Of a DNA stretch of 64,000 nt, positions 34,901 to 45,479 are shown one piece after another. The DNA lies in the NCBI GenBank assembly GCA_021234155.1, contig JAJEKV010000087.1:3655242-3719241 (forward strand), written 5' to 3'. The translations under genes and the position numbers were made by a program. The notes under the pieces were generated by a model. It did no database searches and was not told the DNA's origin. It was given only the letters and a program-made list of their open reading frames with translations. Source of the DNA: Isoetes taiwanensis (lineage: Eukaryota; Streptophyta; Lycopodiopsida; Isoetales; Isoetaceae). Position 1 is the first letter of the stretch, and each line of letters opens with the position of its first letter.

Positions 34901-35240
34901 ACAGAATGAAGTTTCTGAAAGTGTCCGCATGACAAGGGATGGAAGACGTGTGAATAAAAGGAACGAGTTGACCAAATTTGGGATGGTGCGCCTTGAGCAA
35001 AGTAAAGATATGGTGGTCGATGATGTGGCCAAGGAAGCAGTCATTCAAAGGAGGCATGTCAACTACACAATCCAAAGAGAAGGTAAAGTGTACACAGTTA
35101 GCATAAAATGTGAACCAGCCTGCACCTGTCCAGATTTCATGCATTGGAGCAACAAAAAGCAATTTGTTCCTTGCAAGCACTTGTTCTACATATACACTAT
35201 AAGGTGCTTGGGAGGGATCCTTTGGCTGATCTACGACTGA
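31995..35240 (+). pseudogene. MULE-like transposase with SWIM zinc finger
   Basis: The start ATG at 31995 opens a 357-codon exon (MAPRLVVKGFGK). Exon 2 is about 33143-33451 and exon 3 starts at 33528, with GT-AG introns of about 80 bp. A Cys-rich segment (LSYCAGELECLNPWCDY, then CCEYCKEQSSC) suggests an N-terminal zinc finger. The core has TIAVCDMKTEDV, then FHGFMADEAQANW and VFHFDQCLQRHTK, which align with the second and following motifs of MULE-type DDE transposases. WWHHRISRWG and DTNLSESGHGSW follow. Near the end CTCPDF and CKHLFYIY form a CxC...CxH SWIM finger. Frameshifts and stops between 33867 and 34115 break the core; a final 374-codon frame (34116-35240) is intact. It would cut and rejoin the element's ends. 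Confidence 0.72.
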
Positions 35241-35764
35241 TACAACCAATGTTTCCGGATTCCGTGCTGGATGTTATTCTAGCTTAGGGTATTATTGTAG
35301 TGGATAAATGTTATTTGTGTTTCATCTACTATTAGTATATTATAGCACTATTATAGTAAGCGTTGATTGAGTACTCAATCTATTAATATTATTTGTTCTG
35401 TTTATTTTACTTGGTAGGCAATTTGCCAATGTTATTATAGATTTTGTCGTTGCCCTGAAATTTATTTGCGCACGTGCATTATGCAATGTCTCAAATTCAT
35501 GTTCTAGCTTCCCAACAAGAATAAGTTGCTTCTATTTTGTTGCATATAATATTATTCGGTCTGGAAAAAAAGCCCATTATGCCCAGCGACAAAAAACCAC
35601 AAAAAGTTACACTCCCCCCCCCAAATAACCTTTATCCGTCGCTAGCAACTATTGCCACTTATTCCGATTCTCATCACCATAGACTGATTACAGCCAACAT
35701 GGCCCATAAATTACAACTGCCCGGCAATTGCGACTAACAGTACCCCCGTGCTCATGGACGTCCG

Positions 35765-36679
35765 TCAAGGGTCCGATTCCGGGTATACCCCTGGGAGCAC
35801 CTGTAACATTCCTCCCCCTCCTTTTGGAACTTGTCCGCAAGGTTGATCCTTTAGATGAGGGAACTGCTGCACAAATTCCTCCGTCTCCCAGGTCGCATCC
35901 TCAGGAGACTGGTCCTGCCACTGAACCAGATGTTCTACCACATCCCTATTGCGCAGCTGCCAAACTCTTTTATTCAAAAGACGTTCTGGCATTACAGAGG
36001 AGTTTAAGACGATCGGTATACTTTGCGGACTAACTACATTAGCGGTATCCAGTATAGCCCTTTTTAGCTGACTTACATGAAACACAGGATGGATCCCTAC
36101 TTCCTGTGGTAAGTTCAACTCGTACGTTGTTTCCCCGATCCTTTTAGTAATCCTAAAAGGTCCAGCATACTGCGGAGTAAGTTTGGGCACCCGGCCCTTA
36201 GTCAAAGGCCGTAAAGTGTTCATTCTTAATACCGAAGAATGAACAACCTGTAGGAAAACATAATCACCTTTCGCATAAGAGATATCATGTCTATGCTGAT
36301 TAGCGGACGTTCGTGCCCTATCTTGAGCTTTTCGCAAAGCTTGCTTGCATTGCCGCAGGATTGCATCCATATCATGGAGCATGTGTACTGCAACTTTAGT
36401 TCGGAGGTACTTATGTACACCTGAATAAGCCCTTGGATTTCGACCCATCATAGCCACAAAGGGAGTCACCTGAATTCCCGTATGACGGCTATTATTATAG
36501 GCGAACTCTAGATAGGATAGATAATCTTCCCACCTAGATTGCTTTTCGTGGACAACGATTCGCAACATATCCTCTAGGATCATGTTTATGCGTTCGGTTT
36601 TCCCGTCCGTCTGTGGATGATTTCCACTACTCATGTATAATCGAATTCTCAATCGGCTTCTAACAGGATGGATCCTCAA
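35765..36679 (-). pseudogene. Integrase C-terminus and chromodomain of the host Ty3/gypsy element
   Basis: The 304-codon minus-strand frame begins within the integrase core after the catalytic region: SSGNHPQTDGKTERIN contains the catalytic Glu context. It continues through FAYNNSRHTGI, the GPFRI-type fold (YAGPFRITKRIGETTYEL) and HPVFHVSQLK, and ends with a chromodomain (LVQWQDQSPEDATWE). That is the Ty3/gypsy chromovirus arrangement; the chromodomain tethers integration to chromatin marks. The first aspartates of the integrase, RNase H, RT and protease are missing, so it is a truncated remainder. Confidence 0.85.
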
Positions 36680-38395
36680 GTCCTATAGTAAGTCTAAATG
36701 CTGTTATCCAACCTTTTCTACTTTAAAAGATCCAGCATATCATAGAGTAAGTTCTCCCACTAAGGATCATCTAATATCCACCCTTAAAGGATATGGATAT
36801 GCAATCCCTTTGAATGGCATGTTCACCCTCGTCCTAATGGACCTTTGCCTCTATGCTTAATTGCATAGCCCCTAGCCTTAATTGACTTTTCGCAAACCAT
36901 GTTTGCGCTCATGCAGCATTGCACCTCTATCATGCAATAGACTAATTGAAATCACTTCTAGGTATTCATGTCTTTGGACATGAATCCTAAGATATCAACT
37001 AGACCTTGGTTCTATTGCACTCATGTTATAGCAACGAGTGCTAGTAACATCAACAATATTGACTATTGTCAATTTAGATAGTCTAATACACCAATTACGG
37101 CATCGCCAAAGTCTAACTTTGACTCGTAACTCAATGTATCAAATCGGCAAAGATAACACCTTTACCTCTTACGTACTCAACTTGTAAGGTACCATGTTCT
37201 TATGCGATATTAAATTCCAAATATCATGGCTTGTCGGTATGTAGATTCTACCTTTTTCTAAGAAAACTACGACCTTATTCGATGAACCAATACCCAGTCA
37301 TGGTTATCAAACCCCAATTGATCTTTTCAATATGCCTTGCTGATCTCGAAAAGATCATTGCATCATAAAAAAACCTTTATACTTTATTCATACCTCAATA
37401 ACTAAGGTATCTTACCCATGAACCCACGTTGTACTAAGGCTCACGCCACTAGTCAAGCATACAATTTGTCATGGTTACACTACACATGACTCATAAATCC
37501 TATCACATGCCAAGTGATACAGTTATGCTTTCCACATATGAATGCCCACTAGAGGTTCATACGGTTACACATAACCCTGCCCGTCTTACGACTATATCTT
37601 TTCACAAGCACAATCACTATGCTTGCCTTATCCAAACAATTACAACTCAATTCGAACCTTGTCAAAAATAGCACTCTCCATTCAAAACTATCAATCTTAT
37701 AGTTTTGACTATGTCAAAAGTTTCCCAGTGATTCTACTTTTGAACTCTCTTCAAGAGATCCGTATGAAGTTTTGAATTCCATTGAACTCACACGGTTCCA
37801 GCACTAGGCAACTACGTCACAAAAAATTTTCAATCCCCAAAACTTATCCTTAATTTGCCTATACTTGCATCATGAAACCCCCTCCCCCCCCAAAGGAATG
37901 CTCATGGAAGCAATTCCTTGCTGGCGGAATAATTATTGAAGTACAATTATTAGGAACATTATCGTTTTCTAACGAATTTGCTCATGAATTATGTGATGTA
38001 AGAGTCGATTCGGATGAGTCCTTTTTTACTGCACATAGTCATTACTTCAATAGATTTTCCATACGCATTACTTTCCAAAAGTAGTACTATCGCAATTACT
38101 CAAGCCCGGCTCGAGTAATGTGCAACGTGTATGTTTGATCCAAAATTCGAATTGAACACACTGGTGTAGGACATACTGTATAATCCCAAAATAACTCAGG
38201 GTTAATTCTCATCCAGAATTTGACTCATAACTTTCCTTGCCTACAACAAGGTATGTAGAGATTTTCTAACCAATGTCAAATAAAGTAATCCAATGAAATT
38301 GTTAGAGTGAATCAAAACATTTAAATTAAAACATACAAACAAAATTTTAATTTTGAAATGCATTACCTTGAAACCCCGAAGTATGACAATACCTA
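36680..38395. other. Decayed interior of the host Ty3/gypsy element
   Basis: No open frame of note. 36660-36760 repeats, in degraded form, pieces of the integrase/chromodomain sequence just to its left (acaggatggatcc, aaggtccagcatac...gagtaagtt). The remainder is AT-rich and not recognisable. Confidence 0.5.
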
Positions 38396-38638
38396 TCATG
38401 CTTCTCCGTTAGCTGGAACTTGGACAGAATTATTTTTGATAATTCCTTGTTCATTTTGTCCCAATAATTGACAAAAATCCTCAATTACCAAATTATGGAC
38501 TTGTTGTTCAATAGACGCTATCTTCCACTGGAGATGAGCAGAATTTTGAACTAACTCGTGTATTGAAACACTTTTAAGTTCACGCTTTTCCACTTCCCAA
38601 GTGGTTTGAAAAGCAGTACTCTCTGCCATATTAGACAT
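38396..38638 (-). CDS. gag N-terminal remnant of the host Ty3/gypsy element
   Basis: 80 codons starting MSNMAESTAFQTTWEVEK about 460 bases after the primer-binding site on the minus strand, in the place where gag begins. It has a helical, Q-rich composition. It ends early, without the capsid core or zinc knuckle. The gag call is from position only. Confidence 0.4.
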   Translation of the reverse strand: MSNMAESTAFQTTWEVEKRELKSVSIHELVQNSAHLQWKIASIEQQVHNLVIEDFCQLLGQNEQGIIKNNSVQVPANGEA

Positions 38639-39074
38639 ATTCAGTTTAAAACCCTACGTTAGAATTACAACTGGATTTCCAAAATCCTATAATTCTAGTG
38701 CTTTTATCAGCACATCTAATACTTTAGAGTGACCACCCGCTTTATAGCAAGCCCAGTTCGCAAGAATGCAGTACTCAGTACTGCCGACAAGTGCCCCGGG
38801 CCTTGTCAACTTCAATGGTTATTTGATCATGGAACCCGTGATCAGCCTGAGCATGGAGCTTCAACGGGAGCACGATTTCGTCCCAGACCAAATCATTCAC
38901 CACTCGCTGCTTGCTGCTCCAAATGCTCCGAAATTTTGCAGGTGATCTTCTTTGCCCAAAATGCACCTGTGTGTCAATTTTCAACCCAAACAGAGCTGGT
39001 TTCAAAAATCCCAAATTTCGGCCTGGGTCACAGTTTTAGCAAGCCCTGCTTGCTGAAAACCGATTGCTTCTCAG

Positions 39075-39098
39075 GTCCAGACTAGGCTCTGATAACAC
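39075..39098 (-). promoter_or_regulatory. Primer-binding site
   Basis: Read on the minus strand directly after the 5' LTR: gtgttatcagagcctagt. The tatcagagc core matches the initiator-Met tRNA 3' end used by most plant LTR elements, with a few mismatches. Confidence 0.75.
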
Positions 39099-41862
39099 TG
39101 TTACGGCGAAAATTTTTCTCTGAACAATCCTCGCCCGCGTAGAGAAGGCCGATCAGCTTCCGCCCACACCTTGGATCCCAGATCCCCCTCGCTGATCAGT
39201 TCGGCCTATTCCCAGCCCCAACCGAAGTTCCCTCCTACGACTGGTTCCCCTCAGCGAATCTACACTGAGCAGATGGCAGCCCGGCTGCACAAAGGCCTGA
39301 TTTGCCTACAGGAAGAATCCAATTGTCCTGTGGCCACCACAATAGCTTCTTGCTGATTATCTGATCACTCTGATCAAATATTAACTCAAGCAAATGTTTC
39401 TAACAGCAGAATCGGCTTCCTCTTTCTAAGATCCAATTTCTGCTCCCCCATTGAATTTGCTCTCCAGGCTTTATAACCGAGCCTCTGGAGTTCACTGCAG
39501 TCCACTACAGTGCAAAACCGACCTGCCCATGCTTTGATTCGATCCGAATCATAGCTCCTTGCCACGACTCTCAGATCTGGCATTCCGGGTCTGCCGGTCT
39601 GATACGAATTCGTCCATCTATTCTTTATAACAGGTTTTATAACCCATCCAACCCGTTAATGCCATGTGTCCACATAACATTCATATTTAAGATTATATTA
39701 ATGCCTTTCACCTCTAGTGACGACGCTACTTCCATCTTATATTATAAAGTTTTAGCGTATGTCTTGCATCAAACCCTAATTTAGATAGTTGAGATTGTCT
39801 GATTGCATTCAAAGGCCGAGATTTATCGCACAACTTCCCACCACCGTGATTGGCCATGCTCTGATCTCTTAAGAGGAAAGGGAAAATGACAGAGAAAAGG
39901 GCAAAGTGAGAGGCAAAAAGGCACGGGTAAAAGGGAAAGACGGAGAAGGGAAAAGGAAAGGGAAAAGAGCAAAAAAAAGGAAAAGAAAAAGAAAGGGAAA
40001 AAAGGAAGGAAAAAGGACACTATGAAAAGGAGAAGGGGAAAGGGTGAGGACATAATAAGGGAAAAGAAAGGGAAAGGAGGAAAAGGAAGAAAAATAGGGC
40101 AACGGGAAAAAGGTGAAGAGCGGAAAAAGGGTGGAAGGGAAAAAGGGGAAGATAAGAATGATGGAGAGAAGGAAAAAAGGGCATGGAAAAATAGAAAGGG
40201 AAGGAAAAAGGAAAAAGGAGGCGAAAAAGGGAAAATGGCATGAGGAAAAGGGAGAGGGAAATGAGAGAGGATGAAAGAAAGTGGCATTTAGAAGAGGAAA
40301 AGGGTGAGGAAAGGAAAAAAGAAAGGGAAAAGAGATGGAAAAGGGAAAAGGGAAAAGCGAAAAGCAAAAAGAGAACAGAAAACATGGAATAGGAAAAGAG
40401 GAAAAGGGAAAAGGGGAAGAGGGTGGGAAAAGGAGGAAAAAGGGCATGTGAAAAAGGGGAAAAAATGGAATGGAAAAAGGGTGGGAAAATGGAAAGGAAA
40501 AGAGAGAAGGAAAAAAAAAGAGTGGAAAGGAAAGAGGAAAAGTGCATGGAAAAAGAGAAAAAGATGAAAAAAAGAAGGAAAAAGGAAATGGGAGGCGAAA
40601 AGGGAAAGGGGAAAGAAAAAAGAACACGAGGAATAAGGAGGGAAAATGGAAAAGAAGAAGGGAAAAAGGGCACGGAAAAAACTGGAAGAGGGAAAGGGTG
40701 AGGAAAGGGTAAAAATAAAGGGAAAAAGAGCATGGGGAAAGGGAAAAGAAAACGAAAAAAGGGGAATAGGGACGGGGAAGAGGGGAAGAGGGTAGGGAAA
40801 GGCGGAAGAAAAGGCAAGTAAAAAAAAAGTGGAAAAAAAGGAATGGAAAAATACATGAAAAGGGAAAAGGAAAAAGGAAAGGGAAAGGGAAAGGGAAAGG
40901 GAAAGAGAAAAGAGAAAAGGAAGGGGGGAAGGAAAGAGGAAAAGGGCACGGGAAAAAGGGAAAGGGTGGGGAAATGATGAAAAAAGAAGGAAAGGGAAAA
41001 AGAAAAAGGGAGGCAGAAAGAGGAAGAAGAAAATGGAAAAAAAGAGACATGAGATAAAGAAGAAAAGGGTGAGGAGAGGAAGAAAAACATAAAAAAAAAG
41101 GTGGGGAAAAGGGAATGCAAAAAGGGCATGAGAAAAGGGAAGGGAAAAGAGAAAAGCAAAAGGAATGGAAAAAGGAAAGGGAAAAAAGAGCATGAGAAAA
41201 ATGGGAAGGGTGGAGAAAGGTGAAAAGGGAAGGAAAAAAGCCGTCAAAAAAAGGGAAAGGGAAAGGGAAAAATGAGAAGGAGAAAAGGAAAGAAAAGAGG
41301 AGGGAGAAGAGGGTAAAAAAGAAAAGAAAAAAAAAAGAGAGAAGGAGAAAAGTAAATGTGCAGGGAAAATAAGAAAAGGGAAAAAAGAAAGTGCGTAAGA
41401 AAATGAGAAAAAAAGGATATACAGGATAGAGCAAAGGGAAGGTTATCAAATGCACAAAAACCTCTTATAGCTTAGATATGATGGACTTGGTTAATGAGTC
41501 TGAGCTGAATAGGTTTCCATCCACAAATATTCCCAACATTTGCCCAGCAACGCTGGGCACCATTACTAGTTAACAATAAAATACTAATTCTAACCATGCA
41601 TCAATACAAATCTTTCACCTTGACAAACCCTGCAAGCTCCTTCTGCACTAATATTTGATAGTATTAGTGCCCCCCCTAGCAAACCTTTATCCGTCGCCAG
41701 CAACTATTGCCACTTATTTCGCTTCTCATCACCATAGTTTGATTACAGTCAACATGGCCCATTAATTACAACTGCCCGGCAATTGCGACTAACAGTACCC
41801 CCGTGCTAATGGATGTCCGTCAAGGGTCCGATTCCGGCTATACCCCTGGAGCACCTGTAACA
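39099..41862 (-). repeat. 5' LTR of the host Ty3/gypsy element, split by a Helitron
   Basis: 929 bp of LTR without the insert, in two parts: 39099-39734 and 41570-41862. It begins TGTTACGG and ends CTGTAACA on the plus strand. It holds the uninterrupted target sequence of the 11.4-kb transposon at about 41670. Confidence 0.92.
39735..41569 (+). mobile_element. 1.8-kb Helitron, mostly polypurine
   Basis: Starts TCTTATATTATAAAG directly after A (39734). It ends with the hairpin gcccagcaacgctgggc, then accatta, then CTAG (41566-41569) followed by T. The sister LTR reads ttcca-ttaacaat with nothing between, so the insertion is exactly between A and T, as Helitrons do, without target duplication. 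Positions 39870-41430 are almost pure purine on the plus strand (g and a in ggaaaaagggaaag words). The long frames readable opposite it (F, S, P and L only) are composition artefacts. There is no Rep/helicase, so it is non-autonomous. Confidence 0.92.
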
Positions 41863-41867
41863 GTTCC

Positions 41868-42771
41868 ATTTCACATTTCATTGTTATCTTCCTTCTTTGT
41901 AACAATTTAGCTGGTTTGAAAAGCAGGCTATACTGCAATTATAGCATAGATGCAAATGTATTGCTGATTTCTAAATGATATTCATTTCTGAACGATAAAG
42001 TAAAGAAAGGTGCTCTTTAAATATACTACAAAAATAAGGATAAACGGCAGAGGATAAAGGGCACAAACATGTACAAATGGCACACAAATGCCATATGCAC
42101 GCATTAATTTGTGCCATTTTTACCTATCTTTGTAGTATATTCACTAATGTATGTCATTTGTAGTATTCATATCTCAAGCTCATGTATTAATTTGCAGTTC
42201 AATAAGGAATCTTATCCGAAACAAAGGTCTACAAGTAACTGGTGATGTTGTCAAAATAGGTCTGTGTTGCATGGTGTAACTTACACTTGTGTGAAATATT
42301 CATTAGAATATACATGGTCATGTGCATGCTTTTATGCAAGCAATTACAATTGTTGCCATTTAGGTATGATGCACATTAGGAGGCATGCAAAGACTTGTAT
42401 GGATGTACTAAGATTGCAATAAGATTGCTTTCTATTGACCATATAACCATCATCCAATTAAATTGGGATTATGTCAACTCCAAAATCACGCCAACCTGCT
42501 GGGGCTTTTGTTTTTTTTTTAATCTTTTTTTTTTGGACTTGATAAATAATATAAGGTTGCGATTCACGTGTGACGTTTCAGATTCGAATTGAAATATGCA
42601 AAAATGAAGAGCAAGTTGATAAGATAGATGAGACCAAAATTGAAGAGCATTTAGATGATAATATTAGGTTTGATAATAACAGATTGCATTATTTGCGAGG
42701 CAATTCCAGACTCGAATTATCGATACATGGCACAAATATCATACAAAAATATCATATATTCCAATAAAACA
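41868..42771. other. Flank of the host element with a 122-bp foldback
   Basis: 42020-42141 is a small foldback: aatatactacaaa at the start and tttgtagtatatt at the end, with further pairing (ataagg/cctatc, ggcac/gtgcc) inside. This is MITE-like, without a clear target duplication. A short coding-like stretch at 42583-42760 (NEEQVDKIDETKIEEHLDDNI) follows a tttcag and may be an exon remnant; its family is unknown. Confidence 0.45.
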
Positions 42772-44400
42772 TTAAGGGATCAATCCATGTTTTTCCACGT
42801 ATTTAACAAGGTGTGGTTCCATGTCAGCCGTTCTATCCAGTTCTGGGTATGAATCTAACACTTCACCCACCATCATCCCCATAGCCAAATTATTCATGAT
42901 AGACACAAACTTCACCAGAAAATCATCTGTCGCAAAGTTTTTTGGATCGTAAGATGGTGGATAGGGCCTGCATTTGATTGTAGAAGCATTTGAGAGCATC
43001 ATCATCCACTATGATTATACCATCCTTATTCTCGATACCAAGTTCGTCCATCATGTTACTCAAGTGTTTGATGAAGATAGGCTTGCCTGTTGGATCCTTG
43101 GGATTAGTGAACTTTACACATTTGTTCTGATCCCAAAAGGTCAACCAATGTCTACGCATTTCCCCCAGTGCCCCCAAAGTATCCTTGATGTTCTTTAGTT
43201 CCATGGATGACCAAATACCAACTCGAAATAACCTAAATATCTCATCTAGCATCTCCTTCAAGTGCGGCCGCGGATAGATCCACTTGGTGTTTGATTCTAC
43301 GGGCGTCTGATGAAACTGATCTCTAGCCACTTTATTTTTCGAAAAAGTCTTACAAAGGACTCCGTTTAGGTCGAACACCACAACCTTCTTGGAAACGCAA
43401 TGCAAGCTGAAACATCAAACACGTATCTGGTCAGCAAGATATGATCACACAAACAATACAAACGCGCCAAGCGTGATTTGAGTTAGTCTTAATCAAATCG
43501 CGCTCGACGTGATATAGTTTGACAACGAAATATAATCAAAGCACACTTGGCGCGATTTAATTTAAAGCTAATCTAAATTAAATCACGCGTGGCGCGATTT
43601 TGTATGCAAGGCCATACCTATCATCTTCAGTTTCGCTGCCGTCGTCGGCGTCATTCTCCCCTTCGCCACCCTTAATCTCCGTGCTCTTCTGACTGTTAGA
43701 ATTGTTATTTTCTATTAGTTCCTCTACGTCCTTCACAACTGACATTACTTTAGTATTGATTTGGCAAACCTGTGAATCACTAGAGTCGCCTGGGTTGCCA
43801 ATGGCCCCTTCACTTTCGGTTGCCCTATCAATTAGATCCTTGTTAACCTATGATTCTACTCTATTGTTGCTTGAATCATCCGCAAGGGAGGCAAGGATAT
43901 TCCCTAAGTTCGCCTTCATCACATTACTTTGAGCAGCCGATTTAGCAGCCACTTCGTCATTGCTTTCCTTATCAGGCTGCGGATTACTAGTTCCCTCACC
44001 AGAACCATCGTCCACTTTTGAATTGGACAAGTCTACGAGACTTTTGATTGCTGAAGATTTCAGGTTGCCATAAGGGCCTTTAGGAGATTTGGCACGCACA
44101 TGCATGAGGAATGGTTCAAGAAAGTCTTTGGCCTGCTCATCACTCACAAAGCAGTGACATCTTCTAACACCCATAAGAGCCTCTCGGGCAATATAACCTC
44201 CAACATGAAGCTCCAAGCAGGTTGTATCAATTGGAGCAAATGCCTCGACGAGGTAAGCAGCCATAGACGGGGGAAATCCATTTTTATTTAAGGGGTCCTT
44301 CTCCTTAGTTTGTAGCTCGTACTTGATTTCAATCCTATGGATCAACAAGCCCAGGAGATTTATCAGGCACTGAACCCTCCAATCCAGCAGTCCAATTGGG
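42772..44400 (-). pseudogene. Methyltransferase-like/FCP1-like fusion gene
   Basis: Exon A runs from about 44400 to 43618: GFPPSMAAYLVEAF, then LELHVGGYIAREALMGVRRC and FLEPFLMHV. This resembles the C-terminal motif X/motif I part of a permuted methyltransferase (D/E-L-x-x-GG). A Ser/Asp/Glu-rich linker follows to SETEDD, with one in-frame TAG at 43848. The intron 43617-43407 has GT-AG ends. Exon B opens in phase (SLHCVSKKVVVFDLNGVL) and gives an FCP1/NIF-type HAD domain: WIYPRPHLKEMLDEI, RVGIWSSMELKNIKDTLGAL, and GIIIVDDDALKC with the late aspartates. A frameshift near 43000 moves the tail (NFATDDFLVKFV to GLIP) to another frame, ending at 42772. The N-terminus is cut by the Ty3/gypsy element at 44.3-44.4 kb. 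The MTase part is inferred from weak motifs; the FCP1 part is firm. Confidence 0.62.
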
Positions 44401-45479
44401 TTGGTCTCGTCACACGTCACACACGGGCTTCACGCCCTTTGACCATCATCCCTCACGACACGCAACCCGCTTTTGCTGTGGACACAATCCCTCGTGAAGA
44501 GGATAAAAAAGTTCAATTTGCACCCGATCTTGACAAACTCATGCCTCATGTCATGCCTAAAGTGAGACAAAGTATTCTTAAACTCATGCAGGCTGCGGAA
44601 GGTCGCACATTGGCCAATGTTTATGTCGCCACTCGAGCTCAGCAGCGTCAGGCGGCGCCGTCGTCATCCACCAGCACGCGCTCTCAGCCGTATCCAAATA
44701 TCGCTGCTGAGGTAGAGCTTCTCAAAGAAGTCTCCGCTTCTTTACCACAGACTCCAGCTCCACTGGATCCTGCGGACCCCTTTTCTCATGTTCCTTTGGA
44801 ACTTCAAGAAGAACTTGTCAAGATCAAGATTCCTTTGAGCCTGGCCACCATTTTAAAACTCTGTCCGGCTCTTAAAGATCAGTTACCTCTTCCCACGGTT
44901 CTGGTTGGAGCTGTTGCGACCTCAACACCCACGGTGCACGCCACGGTGGGCAATCAGCACATCAATCATGTCCAAATTGATGGTGGTAGTGCTGTCAATC
45001 TTATTACTGATAAGCTTCGGAAGCAATTGGGAATCAAACAATTGTACCATGCTCCCTATGACATCAAGTTGGCTAATGGCCATATCAAGCGCCCTCAAGG
45101 TGTCACTCCTCTTCTCCATATCAGCATTGGTGATCTCAAATTCCCCTTGGAATTTGGTGTTTGGAAAGCTGGAGAAGATCCTGGTGATTATGAAATGCTG
45201 GTTGGAAGACCTTTTCTCCGCCAGGCTAAGAGTATTCATTACTGGGCCACGGACCAACTTGTTATTACTGATGGACATCTCAATGCCATAATGGATCTGG
45301 AAACTGGCAAATTAATCTCTGTCGAGAATGTTGAACCTTCCATCTCTGACACAGACTCTGAAGAAGCACAAAACATTTATCATGTTCACGCACCTCCAGC
45401 GGGTCTGCCTCTCTCATCCTACCTTGAGTATGCTGATCCTTGGAAGTGCGATGTGATTGGATCGGGACCGGTGGTGGGC
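44337..45479 (+). pseudogene. gag C-terminus and protease
   Basis: An open frame from MDQQAQEIYQALN through a low-complexity S/P/Q-rich gag tail into the protease: VQIDGGSAVNLIT (active site DGG in place of the usual DTG/DSG), KLANGHIKRPQG, then YEMLVGRPFLRQ. The protease normally cleaves the Gag-Pol polyprotein inside the particle. The first codons may come from the flanking sequence. The frame runs into the solo LTR at 45480 and continues after it at 47085. Confidence 0.75.

Larger units (their letters stand above)
24195..35613. mobile_element. 11.4-kb TIR transposon with transposase and ParB/methyltransferase genes
   Basis: The sister LTR at 41640-41700 carries the empty site: the bases left of 24194 and right of 35614 adjoin there at a run of seven C. 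The run is five C on the left and nine C on the right of the insert, consistent with duplication of a C-rich target. The ends are imperfect inverted repeats of about 50 bp: both contain ctttttn-tgg, a T6 run, tgggca-like and tgggcttttttt blocks in the same order (24200-24243, and 35565-35608 reversed). Two divergent genes lie inside, a ParB/methyltransferase gene leftward (28110-25024) and a SWIM-finger transposase rightward (31995-35240). A 2.55-kb LTR element is nested just before the transposase start, so the transposon itself is about 8.9 kb. Confidence 0.82.
23437..41862 (-). mobile_element. Chromovirus-type Ty3/gypsy element hosting nested insertions
   Basis: Both LTRs begin TGTTACGG and end CTGTAACA, and the whole is bounded by GTTCC at 23432-23436 and 41863-41867. 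On the minus strand the order is 5' LTR (39099-41862), primer-binding site, a gag start (38638), a heavily decayed middle, integrase C-terminus with chromodomain (36679-35812), polypurine tract (35809-35822 reversed) and 3' LTR. Without insertions the LTRs are about 930-950 bp and the element is about 5 kb, so most of pol is deleted. Comparison of the two LTRs exposes two clean insertions: an 11.4-kb TIR element in the 3' LTR and a 1.8-kb Helitron in the 5' LTR. Confidence 0.92.

Noticed and set aside
40020-40712. Plus-strand frames rich in K, E, G and R in the same tract
   Set aside because: Same compositional artefact; no domain, start context or conserved order.
39823-41455. Very long open frames (up to 528 codons) rich in F, S, P and L on the minus strand
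   Set aside because: They arise because the opposite strand is nearly pure purine, which rarely makes stop codons. All three frames are open, and composition explains them. The tract lies inside a Helitron.
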